64,000 nucleotides of DNA from Peromyscus leucopus (GCF_004664715.2 NC_051063.1:72712518-72776517), one strand, 5' to 3'; positions 52,435-62,070 are shown, counted from the first letter of the stretch. Notes: a model not told the origin generated them from the sequence alone. Numbers and translations are program-made.

Positions 52435-52570
52435 CTTTTTCACCAGGGATCTCATGTAGCCCAGGCTACCCTCAAGCTCTGAACTCCCTATGTAGCTGAA
52501 GATGACGTTGGACCCCTGATCCTCATGTATCCATCCCCTGGGTGCTGGGGTCACAGGCATGTGCCTGCCT
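52435..52570 (-). mobile_element. B1/B4-type SINE fragment, reverse
   Basis: TTCACCAGGGATCTCATGTA, GCCCAGGCTACCCTCAAGCT, CTGAACTCCCTATGTAGCTG, GATCCTCATGTATCC and GGTGCTGGGGTCACAGGCAT, GTGCC show reverse order of the B1-like half of an ID_B1/B4 element. Confidence 0.7.
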
Positions 52571-52834
52571 TCCAGAACTGTTTCTGAGAGAAGAATCCAT
52601 AAATCCTTACAAAGTCGCTCGAAGTATACTAAAGTGTTTTTCCTAAGTGTATCACATCCACAGCCCTGGATCCCTTAAGTCTCAGCCAGCTTGACCTGCT
52701 CTCTGGCCATGGGGAAATCAAGTTAAAAGGCTGTAGATGGATGAATGCAGACATTTTGGCTTCTTCCAAGAAACCTCTAACCTAAGCTAGGACTTTGAAG
52801 CCCAGAGTAGGAGCTGTGAAGGCCAAGTTCTGAG
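52571..52834. other. Unassigned sequence
   Basis: No repeat or gene recognised. Confidence 0.4.
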
Positions 52835-53250
52835 CACTGAAATAAATGTTATTTCCTTTTGTCACTGGGACAAAAATGCCTGCTATAAAGAACTTAAAAA
52901 GTGTATCTTGAATCCTCATGTTTCCAGAGGTGTCTCCACTCCACGACTCCTTGGCCAAACTGCCCAGAGCATCTGTCCAGGCAGGACATTCACAGTGGAC
53001 CAAAGCCTCCCAACTCACAGAGGACAGAGAATATGCCCTCTTCAAAGATTCACTCTCAGTGACTACCTCCTCCAACCACACCCCACCTTTGAGTGTCCAC
53101 CACCTCCCAATGAGGCCTCCATCAAATCATGGATCTGTCAAGGGATGAATCCATTGAAGTTAATCTCCTCATGATCCAACATCACCGCTGGCTGGAGCCC
53201 AAGCACTCAACACGGAAGCCGTCCTGGGGAATGCTTCATTTCCAAACCAT
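52835..53250 (-). mobile_element. MaLR-like LTR, reverse
   Basis: TTTTGTCACTGGGACAAAAA, CTACCTCCTCCAACCACACC, CCACCACCTCCCAATGAGGC, CATCAAATCATGGATCTGTC, AGGGATGAATCCATTGAAG, CTCATGATCCAACATCACCG and CATTTCCAAACCATAACA are reverse landmarks of an older MaLR-type LTR. Confidence 0.6.
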
Positions 53251-53544
53251 AACAATAACAAGGTATAATTTATGTAAATCTGCCTGAGTTCCTGGTAAAC
53301 AAGCTAGTGGAGGAGACAGGCTATGTGGACGCTGGGCAGTTCATGGGTGTGAAACGAACAAAATGGCTCCATGTCAGGAGGGAGATCATAGAGCCTTGGT
53401 AAGTTATGAGGAGGTCTGTGGGAGGGAGATACGAGTCTGAGTGTGGGATGCAGTCCTGTGAGAGCCAGGTGGGGAGAAGAAAAAAACATCCTCACACAAA
53501 GACACCGTGAGCTAAGTACCACTTCGCAGCCTTAAAACAGAAAA
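53251..53544. other. Unassigned sequence
   Basis: No repeat or gene recognised. Confidence 0.4.
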
Positions 53545-53690
53545 TGTCATCTGCATCGTCTCATTCAACATGGCCCAAGGAGGCTTGTGCATACGAGGAA
53601 ACTAAAATTCAGAAAGAACTGACCAGATCCAAGTGATACCACTCGCCAATGGTAGAACCAAGACCCAAACTCAAGGGCCCCATGCTGACC
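53545..53690 (-). mobile_element. MIR SINE
   Basis: GTCTCATTCAACATGGCCCA, TACGAGGAAACTAAAATTCA, GAAAGAACTGACCAGATCC, GATACCACTCGCCAATGGTA and AACCAAGACCCAAACTC follow reverse MIR order. Confidence 0.65.
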
Positions 53691-54060
53691 TCCTCTTAAG
53701 AAGCAGTTGAATCGATACTTATTGGTGTGACAGTTAACCAATGATCCCTTTCCTCCATTGATCCAAAAGCTCTTCATTAGGGTGTGACCTCTGTGCTGAC
53801 CTCTTGCTGACAACCCAAATGAAGCCAGTACTCATTCAAGAGGAAACCTGGGGCCCATTCTATCCCACCATCTCAGGTTGTCCCTTGGAGAGTGGAAGGG
53901 AGTCTTTCCATGTACACCTTTACCCCTCCAGTGGAGAGGCAGCCAGTTGTGGCATCACCCAGAGCAGGACAGTGCTGGAAGAACTTGAGAGACACGGCAC
54001 CTTGGACATATGCAAACCGTGCCCAAATGACACACCTCGCTTTGCATCCTGCCGTTAAAC
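53691..54060. other. Unassigned sequence
   Basis: No repeat or gene recognised. Confidence 0.4.
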
Positions 54061-54360
54061 TGTCACAGTAAGTAATAAATAAAAGTCCCAGTGTGCTGTT
54101 TGGCAATTAGCAATTATCTCTCAGCCTCTTTGGTAGCCACACACTTGCTCTATAATTGTGAGATTAAAAAGCTATAATTCACATGGTTGGCTATAAGTGT
54201 GTGGATATCTTGCTATGACAAAGCAATTACCCAAGAGTCATTAGCCTCATAAAGTAATCTGCAATTGTATGTAAATAATGATTATGTGACTGACAAATGC
54301 TCTATTATTGACCCTTAAAACAAATATCAAGATTTATCTTTTCATGACCATAAAGCATAT
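54061..54360. promoter_or_regulatory. Candidate conserved noncoding element, A/T-rich motif cluster
   Basis: About 300 bp, repeat-free and rich in homeodomain-type cores: CAATTAGCAATTA at 54104-54116, two TATAATT words at 54151 and 54173, GCAATTACCC, GCAATTG and a forkhead-like TGTAAATA at 54270-54277 followed by ATGATTATGTGAC. GACCATAAA (CDX/HOX-like) is near the end. The density of such words without any repeat ancestry suggests an old conserved enhancer; this is inference. Confidence 0.4.
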
Positions 54361-54504
54361 ACAGGGCCTGTGTTGCACATCCCAGGCCTCTAGGGTAGGG
54401 TTGCTTTAAGTTAATAGGGCATGGTGTTGTAGATTTGCATGGAACTCTGGAATCTGCAAACTGTACCAAAGTGTTTTTCCTAACTGTCCTATGTAGTCAT
54501 GGCC

Positions 54505-54620
54505 TAAAGAAACACAATTCTCCATGTTTTACAAGGAGGACTTAGAGGCTCAGAGAGCTTAAGTCACCCTGACGAACAGACTTCCTTAGCAGTCCTTAAG
54601 TGTGAGACAGATCCATCCCT
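54505..54620 (-). mobile_element. MIR SINE fragment
   Basis: CTCCATGTTTTACAAGGAGG, ACTTAGAGGCTCAGAGAGCT, TAAGTCACCCTGACGAACAG follow the reverse MIR core. Confidence 0.65.
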
Positions 54621-54739
54621 ATCCCCACCCGCCCCTGGCGAAGCTCCCAGGCTGAGCTGCCAGGCTTAGCAGTCTCTACAGAAGGCTGCCAATGACATAG
54701 CTAAATCACTCTACAATGTTGATTACACCCCCTCCCCCC

Positions 54740-54960
54740 AAATCAAAAGGTACTATACACTTCAGCTATGTTTTATTGCCTTGCTCAGTAAAGTTGACCA
54801 AAGGTCATAATTCTTTCAGTGTGTCTGTACAGAGGCAAACGGCTGTTTGAAAATGTGAAGTTAAGCCTGCTTGAATGAAATGATTCATTGTCTACTATGA
54901 GGATGAGATTGCTTGCCTCAGTTTGACTAAAAAATACACAAACACAGAGCCATGGTTAAG
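54740..54960. promoter_or_regulatory. Candidate conserved noncoding element with nuclear-receptor-like site
   Basis: Repeat-free A/T-rich sequence with TGACCAAAGGTCA at 54795-54807, an inverted pair of GGTCA half sites, next to ATAATTC. AATGAAATGATTCATT downstream is another A/T-rich near-palindrome. Regulatory role inferred. Confidence 0.33.
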
Positions 54961-55152
54961 GAGATTTCCGGAGGGTTTGGCCTGTGGAAGCAGATTTTGA
55001 ATCCGAGTTGTTCACGACTGTTTACAGAGTCTTTGGAGGAAGCAAGGTGGGCTGATCCTGCTATGAAGGGTCCTGGAACTGACCACTGAGAGTCTGACTT
55101 TTTTTTTTAAATTCTTCCTCCTTTATCTAACAAATGTATGTGGGAGCATGCT
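54961..55152. other. Unassigned sequence
   Basis: No repeat or gene recognised; a T-run lies at 55099-55107. Confidence 0.4.
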
Positions 55153-55309
55153 GTGAGCCAACTGTGGTCCTGGGGCCTTGATTGTGAGCAAGCTGGACCT
55201 CTGGGAATTTGTGTGTGAACTTGCTGTGGCCCTGGGGCTCCTGGGTGTGAGAAAGCTGTGGCCTTGGGGCTCTTATCTATGAGCACGCTGCAGCCCCGGA
55301 CCTTCATCA
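55153..55309 (+). repeat. 31/32-bp minisatellite, five diverged copies
   Basis: Copies begin at 55153, 55184, 55215, 55247 and 55279. Each starts GTGAG (or GTGAA, ATGAG), then a CTG and usually GGCC/GTCC followed by TGGGG and a T-ending tail. Copies are 31, 31, 32, 32 and 31 bp. Divergence between copies is high, so the array is old or was never homogenised. No gene. Confidence 0.85.
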
Positions 55310-55389
55310 GTGACCAGAAAGCTTCACTGTTCTGAGTCAGGCATCTGGTCCACCTGAGGAGAGAAGAGGTCTCAAAGGGAGGTAGTGCT

Positions 55390-55722
55390 ATAATTTAGCC
55401 GTGAAATGTCCCCACAGGCTCACATGGTGGTCACTGCCATCGCTGGGGGAGGTTGTGCAACCTTTAATCTGTAGGTTGCTCAGGGAGGAGGAATATTGTG
55501 GTATATGGTTGGGCCCATTTCCAATGAGACTACTCTGTTTCCTGGCTTACAAAGGTGCAGGGAAGCCCTGCACACTCCCTCCACCTTGACACCACCCACG
55601 GCCGTGACTTCCCACCATGATGGACGATAATCGCTTTCACCAGGAGCCAAACTAAATCCCTCTCCCCTCAAGTCGCTTCTTGTCATGGTTTTGACCTCAG
55701 GAACAGCAGAAGGAACTAGTAC
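55390..55722 (+). mobile_element. MaLR (ORR1-like) LTR
   Basis: ATTTAGCCGTGAAATGTCCC, CACAGGCTCACATGGTGGTC, GGAGGTTGTGCAACCTTTAA, CTCTGTTTCCTGGCTTACAA, CTTCCCACCATGATGGACGA, GGAGCCAAACTAAATCCCTC and CAAGTCGCTTCTTGTCATGG follow an ORR1-like LTR on the plus strand nearly end to end, with the expected CACAG-type 3' end degraded to CAGGAACAGCAGAAGGAACT. Confidence 0.75.
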
Positions 55723-55859
55723 GGGTGACCCACTTTAATAGGAGGTTCAAACTTGCTTCAAATCCTAAAGTTCTTCAAGGACAGAGGTGTGTACCTACTG
55801 TCCCAGCGTGCAGAAGGCTCATGAGTTTCAATGTGTCTCAAAATTTCAAAACCGAGTTG
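55723..55859. other. Unassigned sequence
   Basis: TACCTACTGTCCCAGCGTGC, then AATGTGTCTCAAAATTTC, may be a B1/ID_B1 trace; not certain. Confidence 0.35.
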
Positions 55860-56025
55860 ATGAGGTGGTTCAGTTGCCACCAAGCCTGACCACCTGTGTT
55901 TGAGCCCCAGAACCCACATCATAGAAGAAAAGGAATGTCTCCCACAGGTTGTGCGCTGACCACCACATACATACATACCATGGCACATGCCCACAAGATA
56001 AATAAAGTATAATTTTAAAACAAAT
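55860..56025 (+). mobile_element. B2/B3-superfamily SINE
   Basis: GATGAGGTGGTTCAGTTGCC, ACCAAGCCTGACCACCTGTG, TTTGAGCCCCAGAACCCACA, CCACAGGTTGTGCGCTGACC, CATGGCACATGCCCACAAG and ATAAATAAAGTATAATTTTA make a near full-length B3-like copy. Confidence 0.75.
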
Positions 56026-56140
56026 ATCATAACAAACAAAATCCCAAAGACTCACTAAGTTTTGTTTGCTTTTGAATATTTTCATTTCCAGAATTTTTAA
56101 AAAGATTTCAAGTTCTAACTTTCTCCATTGAAACCAACAC

Positions 56141-56144
<4 letters not shown>

Positions 56145-56232
<88 letters not shown>
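56145..56232 (+). repeat. (CT)n(CA)n compound microsatellite
   Basis: (CT)n at 56145-56197 joins (CA)n at 56197-56232. Confidence 0.97.
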
Positions 56233-56233
<1 letters not shown>

Positions 56234-56755
56234 CTCCAATAAATCTATAGGTAAATGGGCCACCACCCTGGGGAAGCCACGTCCCAAGTGGGCCAGCTTC
56301 CGAGTGGTGTCTTGGCCACATGAACTTGGTCTAGTAGCCACAAAACCATCTCTACTTGGTAACTTCTCTACATGCATTGTTTCACACATACTGGGACAGG
56401 GGACATACCACCCAGGACACTTCCTAAATGTTTTTCCCTTGGTGTAAAGCAAAGAAAGTCTTCTAGGATCCTCCCTGCGAGACCATCCCAGGCCTCTTCT
56501 CCAGCCCTGCTTCCTCTCCTGACTTTGTCCCAAGACCCCAAGAACCAAGAGCCTTCTGGGTAACAGAAGGATCCAGGGGTGAGGTGGGGTGGGGGTACAG
56601 AGCAGCCACTACTAGAATGTCTCTACGTCAATGAGTTGAGTCCCTTGTTGGAGGTATTTCTAATCCAGTCATCTGAATTGATCACCGAAGGTGGGTACCC
56701 ATGAAGACTTTGGGATCTTTCATTCCTGGAGATAATGAGGAGAGGGAGAGGGGGG

Positions 56756-56756
<1 letters not shown>
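56233..56756. other. Unassigned sequence
   Basis: No repeat or gene recognised. Confidence 0.4.

Positions 56757-56816
<60 letters not shown>
56757..56816 (+). repeat. (GA)n microsatellite
   Basis: About 30 GA units preceded by a G-rich run GAGGGGGGGAGAGAAAGAG. Confidence 0.97.
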
Positions 56817-56820
<4 letters not shown>

Positions 56821-56869
56821 ACTGATTGACAGCAGGGCTGACTGGACCATCAAAATATTTGTTTAACAT

Positions 56870-57215
56870 CTGCTTCAGTCAGGCCGTCTGGAGCCAGCCA
56901 CAATTGGTGGCATTGTTCGCAGGCTAATCTCATGGACTTGCCCCTTTCTGTACTTTTAATTGACTTGCCCTACAGGTAAATACACGGGGCCTTTCCAGTG
57001 GAGACACCCTGTGCACGGGTATTCCTCCACGCCCTGGATTCTTTGTGTGTCAAACGAAAGCTACTCCAGACCCCTGGAGTCCAAAGCAGTTAATTAACGG
57101 AAATCAAAGGCGCCTTTGTTGCCTCCCCAAGCCTTCCTCTCTTCTCCAGATGGGGACAGATTCACTGACGATTTAGTTCCATTTCTGAGAATGGTTTCTC
57201 AGGTTTCTCTTGTCG
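56870..57215. promoter_or_regulatory. Candidate conserved noncoding element with TCF/SOX palindrome
   Basis: Repeat-free. It holds a perfect 14-bp palindrome CAAAGGCGCCTTTG (57105-57118); with flanks it reads ATCAAAGG and CCTTTGTT, good matches to TCF/LEF and SOX sites on opposite strands. TTAATTAA lies at 57090-57097, and ACAATTGG and TTTTAATTGAC upstream. CpGs occur at several points. This is one of the most enhancer-like segments here; function is inferred. Confidence 0.42.
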
Positions 57216-57713
57216 GTGACTAGAAAGGGCCAGGTGCCATCAAGGACCCTGCTCCTGGGACTCTGCCAAAGGCCAAATCAAAGAAGACAGACAGACCTCA
57301 CTTCAGCATCCTGGGACCTGGCCAGCAGAATGAGCCTTTTGGTTGGGGACCAATGCTGCAGAGGCATAACCAGCAGAAAACAGGGCTGGGGTGCAGAGTT
57401 GGGGCTTGCTAGATGACCTCATAGGGTGCTGTCATCTAGCAAGAAACAGCAGAAACAGGGAACACGGGCTCTGTCACCTATCCATCAGAGACCCCAAGCC
57501 AGTACAGTCTCCAGGCACTGCAGTGAAGTCTTATCTGCCGACTTCACTAGCAGACTGGTCTGGGGGCTGAAGGAAGTGGGATGGGGTAGGGGCCCTTTAA
57601 GAAACCTAAAAAGGAAGGAAGGAAGCTACTCAAAGGTCCAGCTTATGGGATCAGCCAAGTCAAAAGGAAGCAGAAGGCTTGAGTAACGCCCAATCAGTAA
57701 GAGGAAAATTAGG
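57216..57713. other. Unassigned sequence
   Basis: No repeat or gene recognised. Confidence 0.4.
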
Positions 57714-57900
57714 GCTGGGATGTAGCTCAACTGGTACAGTGCTTGCCTAGCATACACAAAGCTGAACCTGGGTTCAGGTCCAAGCACCACATAAAACAAG
57801 GCATGATCGTGCATGCATATGATCCTAACTCTTGGGAGTTAGGGAGGGACAGAAGAACCAGAAGTTCAAGGTCATCTTTGGCTACATAGGGACGTCAAAA
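57714..57900 (+). mobile_element. B4-family SINE (ID_B1 type)
   Basis: GGGCTGGGATGTAGCTCAAC, TGGTACAGTGCTTGCCTAGC, CTGGGTTCAGGTCCAAGCAC form the ID-like head; GCATGATCGTGCATGCATAT, CAGAAGTTCAAGGTCATCTT and TGGCTACATAGGGA form the B1-like half. Near full length. Confidence 0.85.
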
Positions 57901-57971
57901 GTGGTGCCACAGTACTACTTGTGTTCCCAGCCCTAGAAACAGAAGGCTCCCAATTGGCTATGGCTGTATAG

Positions 57972-58047
<76 letters not shown>

Positions 58048-58106
58048 TGTCTCTCTCTCTCTCTCTGTCTCTCTCTCTCTGTCTCTCTCTCTCACACACA
58101 CACACC

Positions 58107-58192
<86 letters not shown>
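57972..58192 (+). repeat. (CT)n/(CA)n composite microsatellite
   Basis: Long (CT)n with regular TGTCTC interruptions (57972-58093), a short CACACACACACCACC block, a second pure (CT)n (58110-58153) and (CA)n (58152-58192). The CT-to-CA transition occurs twice, suggesting an internal duplication. Confidence 0.97.
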
Positions 58193-58194
<2 letters not shown>

Positions 58195-58559
58195 ACTAGT
58201 ACTGAGGTACAGAAGGCAGGCAGGCCACAGCTTCTAAGCAACACAAAGAATGTCAGACAGTATTGGTGGACTCTACCATCAGAACCCGAGGAGAAGAACC
58301 TCACACAGAACATCTAAATGGATGACCCCAAGTCCCTGCCTGGTGGATATTTACCAGGGGAAGAACTGATTCCAGGGGACCAAGGGGGAAGAGAAGGCTA
58401 GTCCTTACTTGGCTCAGCACCACTCAGATGGGATTAAACCCAAGCCTCTAAAACATGCAGTTTTCCCAAGGAATCACATGGCTCCCGGCAAAAAGCTGGA
58501 GAGCAGTCTTTGAGGCTTGAAGGAGACAGTTTTAAAAATGAAAGGTGGTTCTGCTTCAT
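58193..58559. other. Unassigned sequence
   Basis: No repeat or gene recognised. Confidence 0.4.
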
Positions 58560-58930
58560 ACAGTGTGTAATGAGGTGCCAGGGTTTATTTTAATGCAAGA
58601 ACCGAGCATAAGCTGAAATAGAAATTCAAGATTTCCCAAAGCAGTGGGTTTTTAAAGGGTGCTCACAGACTAGTGTCTGAGGCGATGTATGGAGGAGGGT
58701 GATGGGTAAGGGGAAACTGAGGATGGGAGCAGGAATAGGCCTCCTCTCTTGTCTCCTGTTGCCAATCTGTAATGTATTTTATAGCTATAGTATTTGTAAG
58801 CCTGTCAATCAATATAGATATGCTTTTAAGTGTTTTAAAATTCCACTGCTTAAAAAATGCCTAAAAGCAACAGTTTCGGTGATTCATTTGCATCTGGCAA
58901 CTTGGTGCAGGTTTTATACGGAGTGTGTGA
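58560..58930. promoter_or_regulatory. Possible conserved noncoding element
   Basis: A/T-rich, repeat-free words such as GGTTTATTTTAATGCAAG, CTGTCAATCAATATAG and TTCATTTGCATCTGGC (octamer-like ATTTGCAT) suggest conserved DNA rather than a named repeat. Weak inference. Confidence 0.25.
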
Positions 58931-58974
58931 GAATGAAGAGCTCAGGAGTCGACTAGAAGGTTCAGTGGGGACAG

Positions 58975-59052
58975 TGTGGTCTTTGCACGGGCACCCTGGC
59001 TCATGCACACCCGCAGTCACATACACCCACAGTAACAATAATTTAAAAGAAA
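58975..59052 (+). mobile_element. B3-type SINE tail
   Basis: TGCACGGGCACCCTGGCTCA, TGCACACCCGCAGTCACATA, CACCCACAGTAACAATAATT resemble the 3' part of a B3 SINE (CGCGGGCACCAGGCACGC, ACACCCATACACATAA). Confidence 0.5.
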
Positions 59053-60649
59053 GACTAGAAAGAGCTCATGGCTGACTGTACCTTTCTTCTTCTAACCTGG
59101 AAGGAGCCAGTGGGTATTTTCAGGCCCCATGGTACCAGGGATGAGGGTGGCTCACTTCTTGCCGAGGGACCAGGTGTCAGTGGGGACTCCTGAGGGGCAG
59201 CACAAACCATTGTTACTGGACTTTCCTGCTGGACTGAGTGGAACTTCCCCCACCATGGGGTACCACCGCTGGCAGGGGACACCATTTTTGCTGCCACTCT
59301 TGTTCCTTGTCCTCCCATGGGTGGTCTGGGACCCCTTAAACCCCTGAGCCCAATATGATGGGAATCTTGACCCTCTTTTTTAGGATTCAGAGTAAATGAG
59401 GTATTGCTGTCCCTCCAGGGCCTCTGGGCTGCCTGTGGGTATTTAGAGGGAGCTCAGGGCCAAGGTGTGTCCACCACCATGAGGGCACATGGACTCTGCC
59501 CACTAGGGTCCCCCTAGAGACCAGGAGATAGGAGATGTGCAGTTTCCCCAGTGCTTGTGACATAGACATGAGCTCTCCTTTGTTAGTTCTGAATCCAGCC
59601 ACTTGCCATGTGCAAACAGGACTTTCTGAAATACAATTCTCAATGAGCTGGGAATATCAACCAAGAATAAATAAGCAAGGAATGGATTTAAAATGAATTG
59701 AATACAGAAGCCAACCAAAGAGGACAGAGAAGCTTCACAGAACATCCTTTCAGATTGAATTTGTGAAGAATTTTCAAAACACAGCCAAGGACACCCACTG
59801 TCCACTAGAACTGCTGCCCTGCCCTGAGCCACTCGGCCTCACCCCTCTTCTTGACTCCCAGAGGCGACATCTTCCATTCTGTGGAAGACTCAGTGCCAGG
59901 CACAGGTCTCTACTCACTAAGCCCTGCCTTTGACTTGTCCTCCTCCATCCTGGGTCCCATTGAGGATCTTCCAGTCCCTTTGTATCTGTACCACATAGTC
60001 CCTGCTCCCCCTCTTCCCTTCTTCCAAGCCCACCTTCCACCCATCTCTGCCCATCTGTTACCCCAGCATCCGTTCAGAGTACCATCCCTGGAGACTTTTA
60101 TCCAGCATCCAGAGGAGCAGGTGCCCAGGGATGCTTCAAGTAATAGTTATCCTGAGGTCACCTTATCCTTCCTGTCCTCTGCATGTCAGCAGCCCTTGTA
60201 GGCTGCTAACCATCGGAGGACTGCAGCCAGCCTGCTGGTCCTCATAACATCCCTAGTGTACTTCTCAGGTCCCCAGTAAAGACTTATTTGCAAAGCCAGT
60301 TCAGCAGTCCAGCTTCTGGCAGAAGAAGAGATACACTCACTGGCCAACACTTGTACCCTCTCCCTCTTAGAGGAACAAGTGCGACTCCCCTTAGCGTGGA
60401 ATTCCCCCCACCCCCAATCCACAGATAGAGGAAAGGTATTATGTGAACTTTCGAGTAAGTCCTGGCCTTGTCATACGTTTTTATCTTTGCCTCTGCCTCA
60501 TATGACTTCCTTGGCTTACAACAGGATAGTCCAGTGGTCATGTCCCCTCCAGTCTGGCTTCCCTGCCACCTCTAGGGCATAACCACACTGAGCCAATAGC
60601 TGGGAGACATCTATCACAGACTTATGGCCCCAGGAACCCCATCTCCATA
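59053..60649. other. Unassigned sequence
   Basis: About 1.6 kb with no recognised repeat or gene. Frames up to 116 codons (59851-60201) are open on both strands without domains. Confidence 0.4.
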
Positions 60650-60830
60650 GCTGTGACGTGATGGCTGTGTATTTCACGCCTCTCAGTTTCCCAGCTGGGA
60701 TTCGGAGATTTAAAGACACGGGGGATGTGTTTTTAAATTTATGAGAGGGCCATTGACTTAATTAATTGTGCCCAAAGAGCACAACCAATTGCAATAAGAA
60801 TTCTTAAAGGCGAAGGGGACCAGGGGTGGG
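60650..60830. promoter_or_regulatory. Candidate conserved noncoding element
   Basis: Repeat-free; TTAATTAATTG at 60758-60768, an ACCAATTGCAATAAG word and TTTTTAAATTTATGAG, with CpGs at both ends (TTTCACGCC, AAGGCGAAG). Regulatory role is inference. Confidence 0.35.
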
Positions 60831-61129
60831 AGGCCTCGCATGGCTTGCGGCTCTCAGAGCTGTTTATAAGGACAGCAGTGCTGAGTCTGGCTGGAAGAAA
60901 TTGTTTCAGAGGGTGAATGCCCATGCGAGGCTGCACCTAAGTGTACCCACGAACAGCTGTCTGAGGAACTCCAAGGAACATGATCCTTCACAAAAGACAA
61001 CTCACCTGTCATGTCACCCACCTGCTCCCCACTGGCTGGCCAGTGTTGGCCGGTCCTCAGTCCTCCCACGCTTTAAAGCAGGTTTTTTTTTTTTCCAGAA
61101 AACCAAACAATCATGGGTTGAGGACATCT
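60831..61129. other. Unassigned sequence
   Basis: No repeat or gene recognised; a T-run lies at 61083-61094. Confidence 0.4.
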
Positions 61130-61260
61130 ACAACCTGCAGAGTCTGACCTTAAAATTTCACAGATAGGAAAACTGAGTCCCAGAGGATTTTCCAGGGGAC
61201 GCACAATACAGTGACTCCCAATCTGGAAATCCTACTCAAGGTTCTTGCCCCTGAGAGTGA
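61130..61260 (-). mobile_element. MIR SINE
   Basis: TTTCACAGATAGGAAAACTG, AGTCCCAGAGGATTTTCCAG and ATACAGTGACTCCCAATCTG, then GGAAATCCTACTCAAGG follow reverse MIR order. Confidence 0.65.
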
Positions 61261-61449
61261 CCTCTGTAGCTGGAGTGGCCTCTGCTATTCTTGCAGTGAC
61301 TAATTTCTTATTTTTAAACTTTTACTTTGCGTAGGAAAAAGGTTAAGAAATGCGTATTTTTTCCTTCAGAATCACATCTGAGTTTTCTTACATACTTAAG
61401 GTGACATCAAAATGGCATTGTTAATATCTTAAAGCCTTCTGCTGAGCCT
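61261..61449. other. Unassigned sequence
   Basis: No repeat or gene recognised. Confidence 0.4.
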
Positions 61450-61580
61450 GAGTGGAGACTTTGAGCCAGGTATGGTGGCCCATACTTATAAATCCAGCAC
61501 TCAGGAAGCAGAGGCAGGAGGATTACCTCAAAATCAAGAGCAACTTTGGCCACACAGTGAGACCCTGAGTCTGAAGGACA
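61450..61580 (+). mobile_element. B1-type SINE
   Basis: AGCCAGGTATGGTGGCCCAT, AAATCCAGCACTCAGGAAGC, AGAGGCAGGAGGATTACCTC, TTTGGCCACACAGTGAGACC are plus-strand B1 landmarks; diverged. Confidence 0.75.
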
Positions 61581-61611
61581 AATAGCCATATACACACACA
61601 ACAGCAGTGAT

Positions 61612-61745
61612 CTGAGAATGGTGGTGCGCATCTGTAGTATCAGCACTTGGGAGGTAGAGGCAGGAAGATGAGGGGCTTAGAATTAGCTACAGAGCAAGTT
61701 TAAGATAGCCTGGGACATATGAGACCTGTCTCAAAAAAAAATACA
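61612..61745 (+). mobile_element. B1-type SINE, second copy
   Basis: GAGAATGGTGGTGCGCATCT, GTAGTATCAGCACTTGGGAG, GTAGAGGCAGGAAGATGAGG, AGTTTAAGATAGCCTGGGAC and GAGACCTGTCTCAAAAAAAA make a near full-length B1, in tandem with the previous copy. Confidence 0.85.
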
Positions 61746-61753
61746 GAAACAGC

Positions 61754-61809
<56 letters not shown>

Positions 61810-61858
61810 GATAGGTAGGTAGGTAGGTAGGTAGGTAGGTAGGTAGGTAGGTAGGTAG
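61754..61858 (+). repeat. (GATA)n(GGTA)n microsatellite
   Basis: Pure (GATA)n at 61754-61811 changes to pure (TAGG)n at 61811-61858. It begins in the A-rich tail of the B1 just upstream, which is the likely seed. Confidence 0.97.
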
Positions 61859-62070
61859 AGGAAAGGAAGAAGGGTTGAAGGAGAAGGAAGAAATGGAGAA
61901 AGAGGAAAGGAGTCGGGAGAGACTCATTTATGCTGCTGTAGTTTAATCCGTTAGGAGAACGTTTGGCACACAACAAGTTCAGTGCACACGGTGGCTTGAA
62001 AGAATGAGCAACCTGAATGCCTGGACCCATCGCTCATTCTTTAAAAGGTTTTAACCTTTCGTTTTATTTC

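Noticed and set aside
55153..55309. CRISPR-like regularly spaced repeat
   Set aside because: Units are adjacent without spacers and the genome is mammalian; it is a minisatellite.
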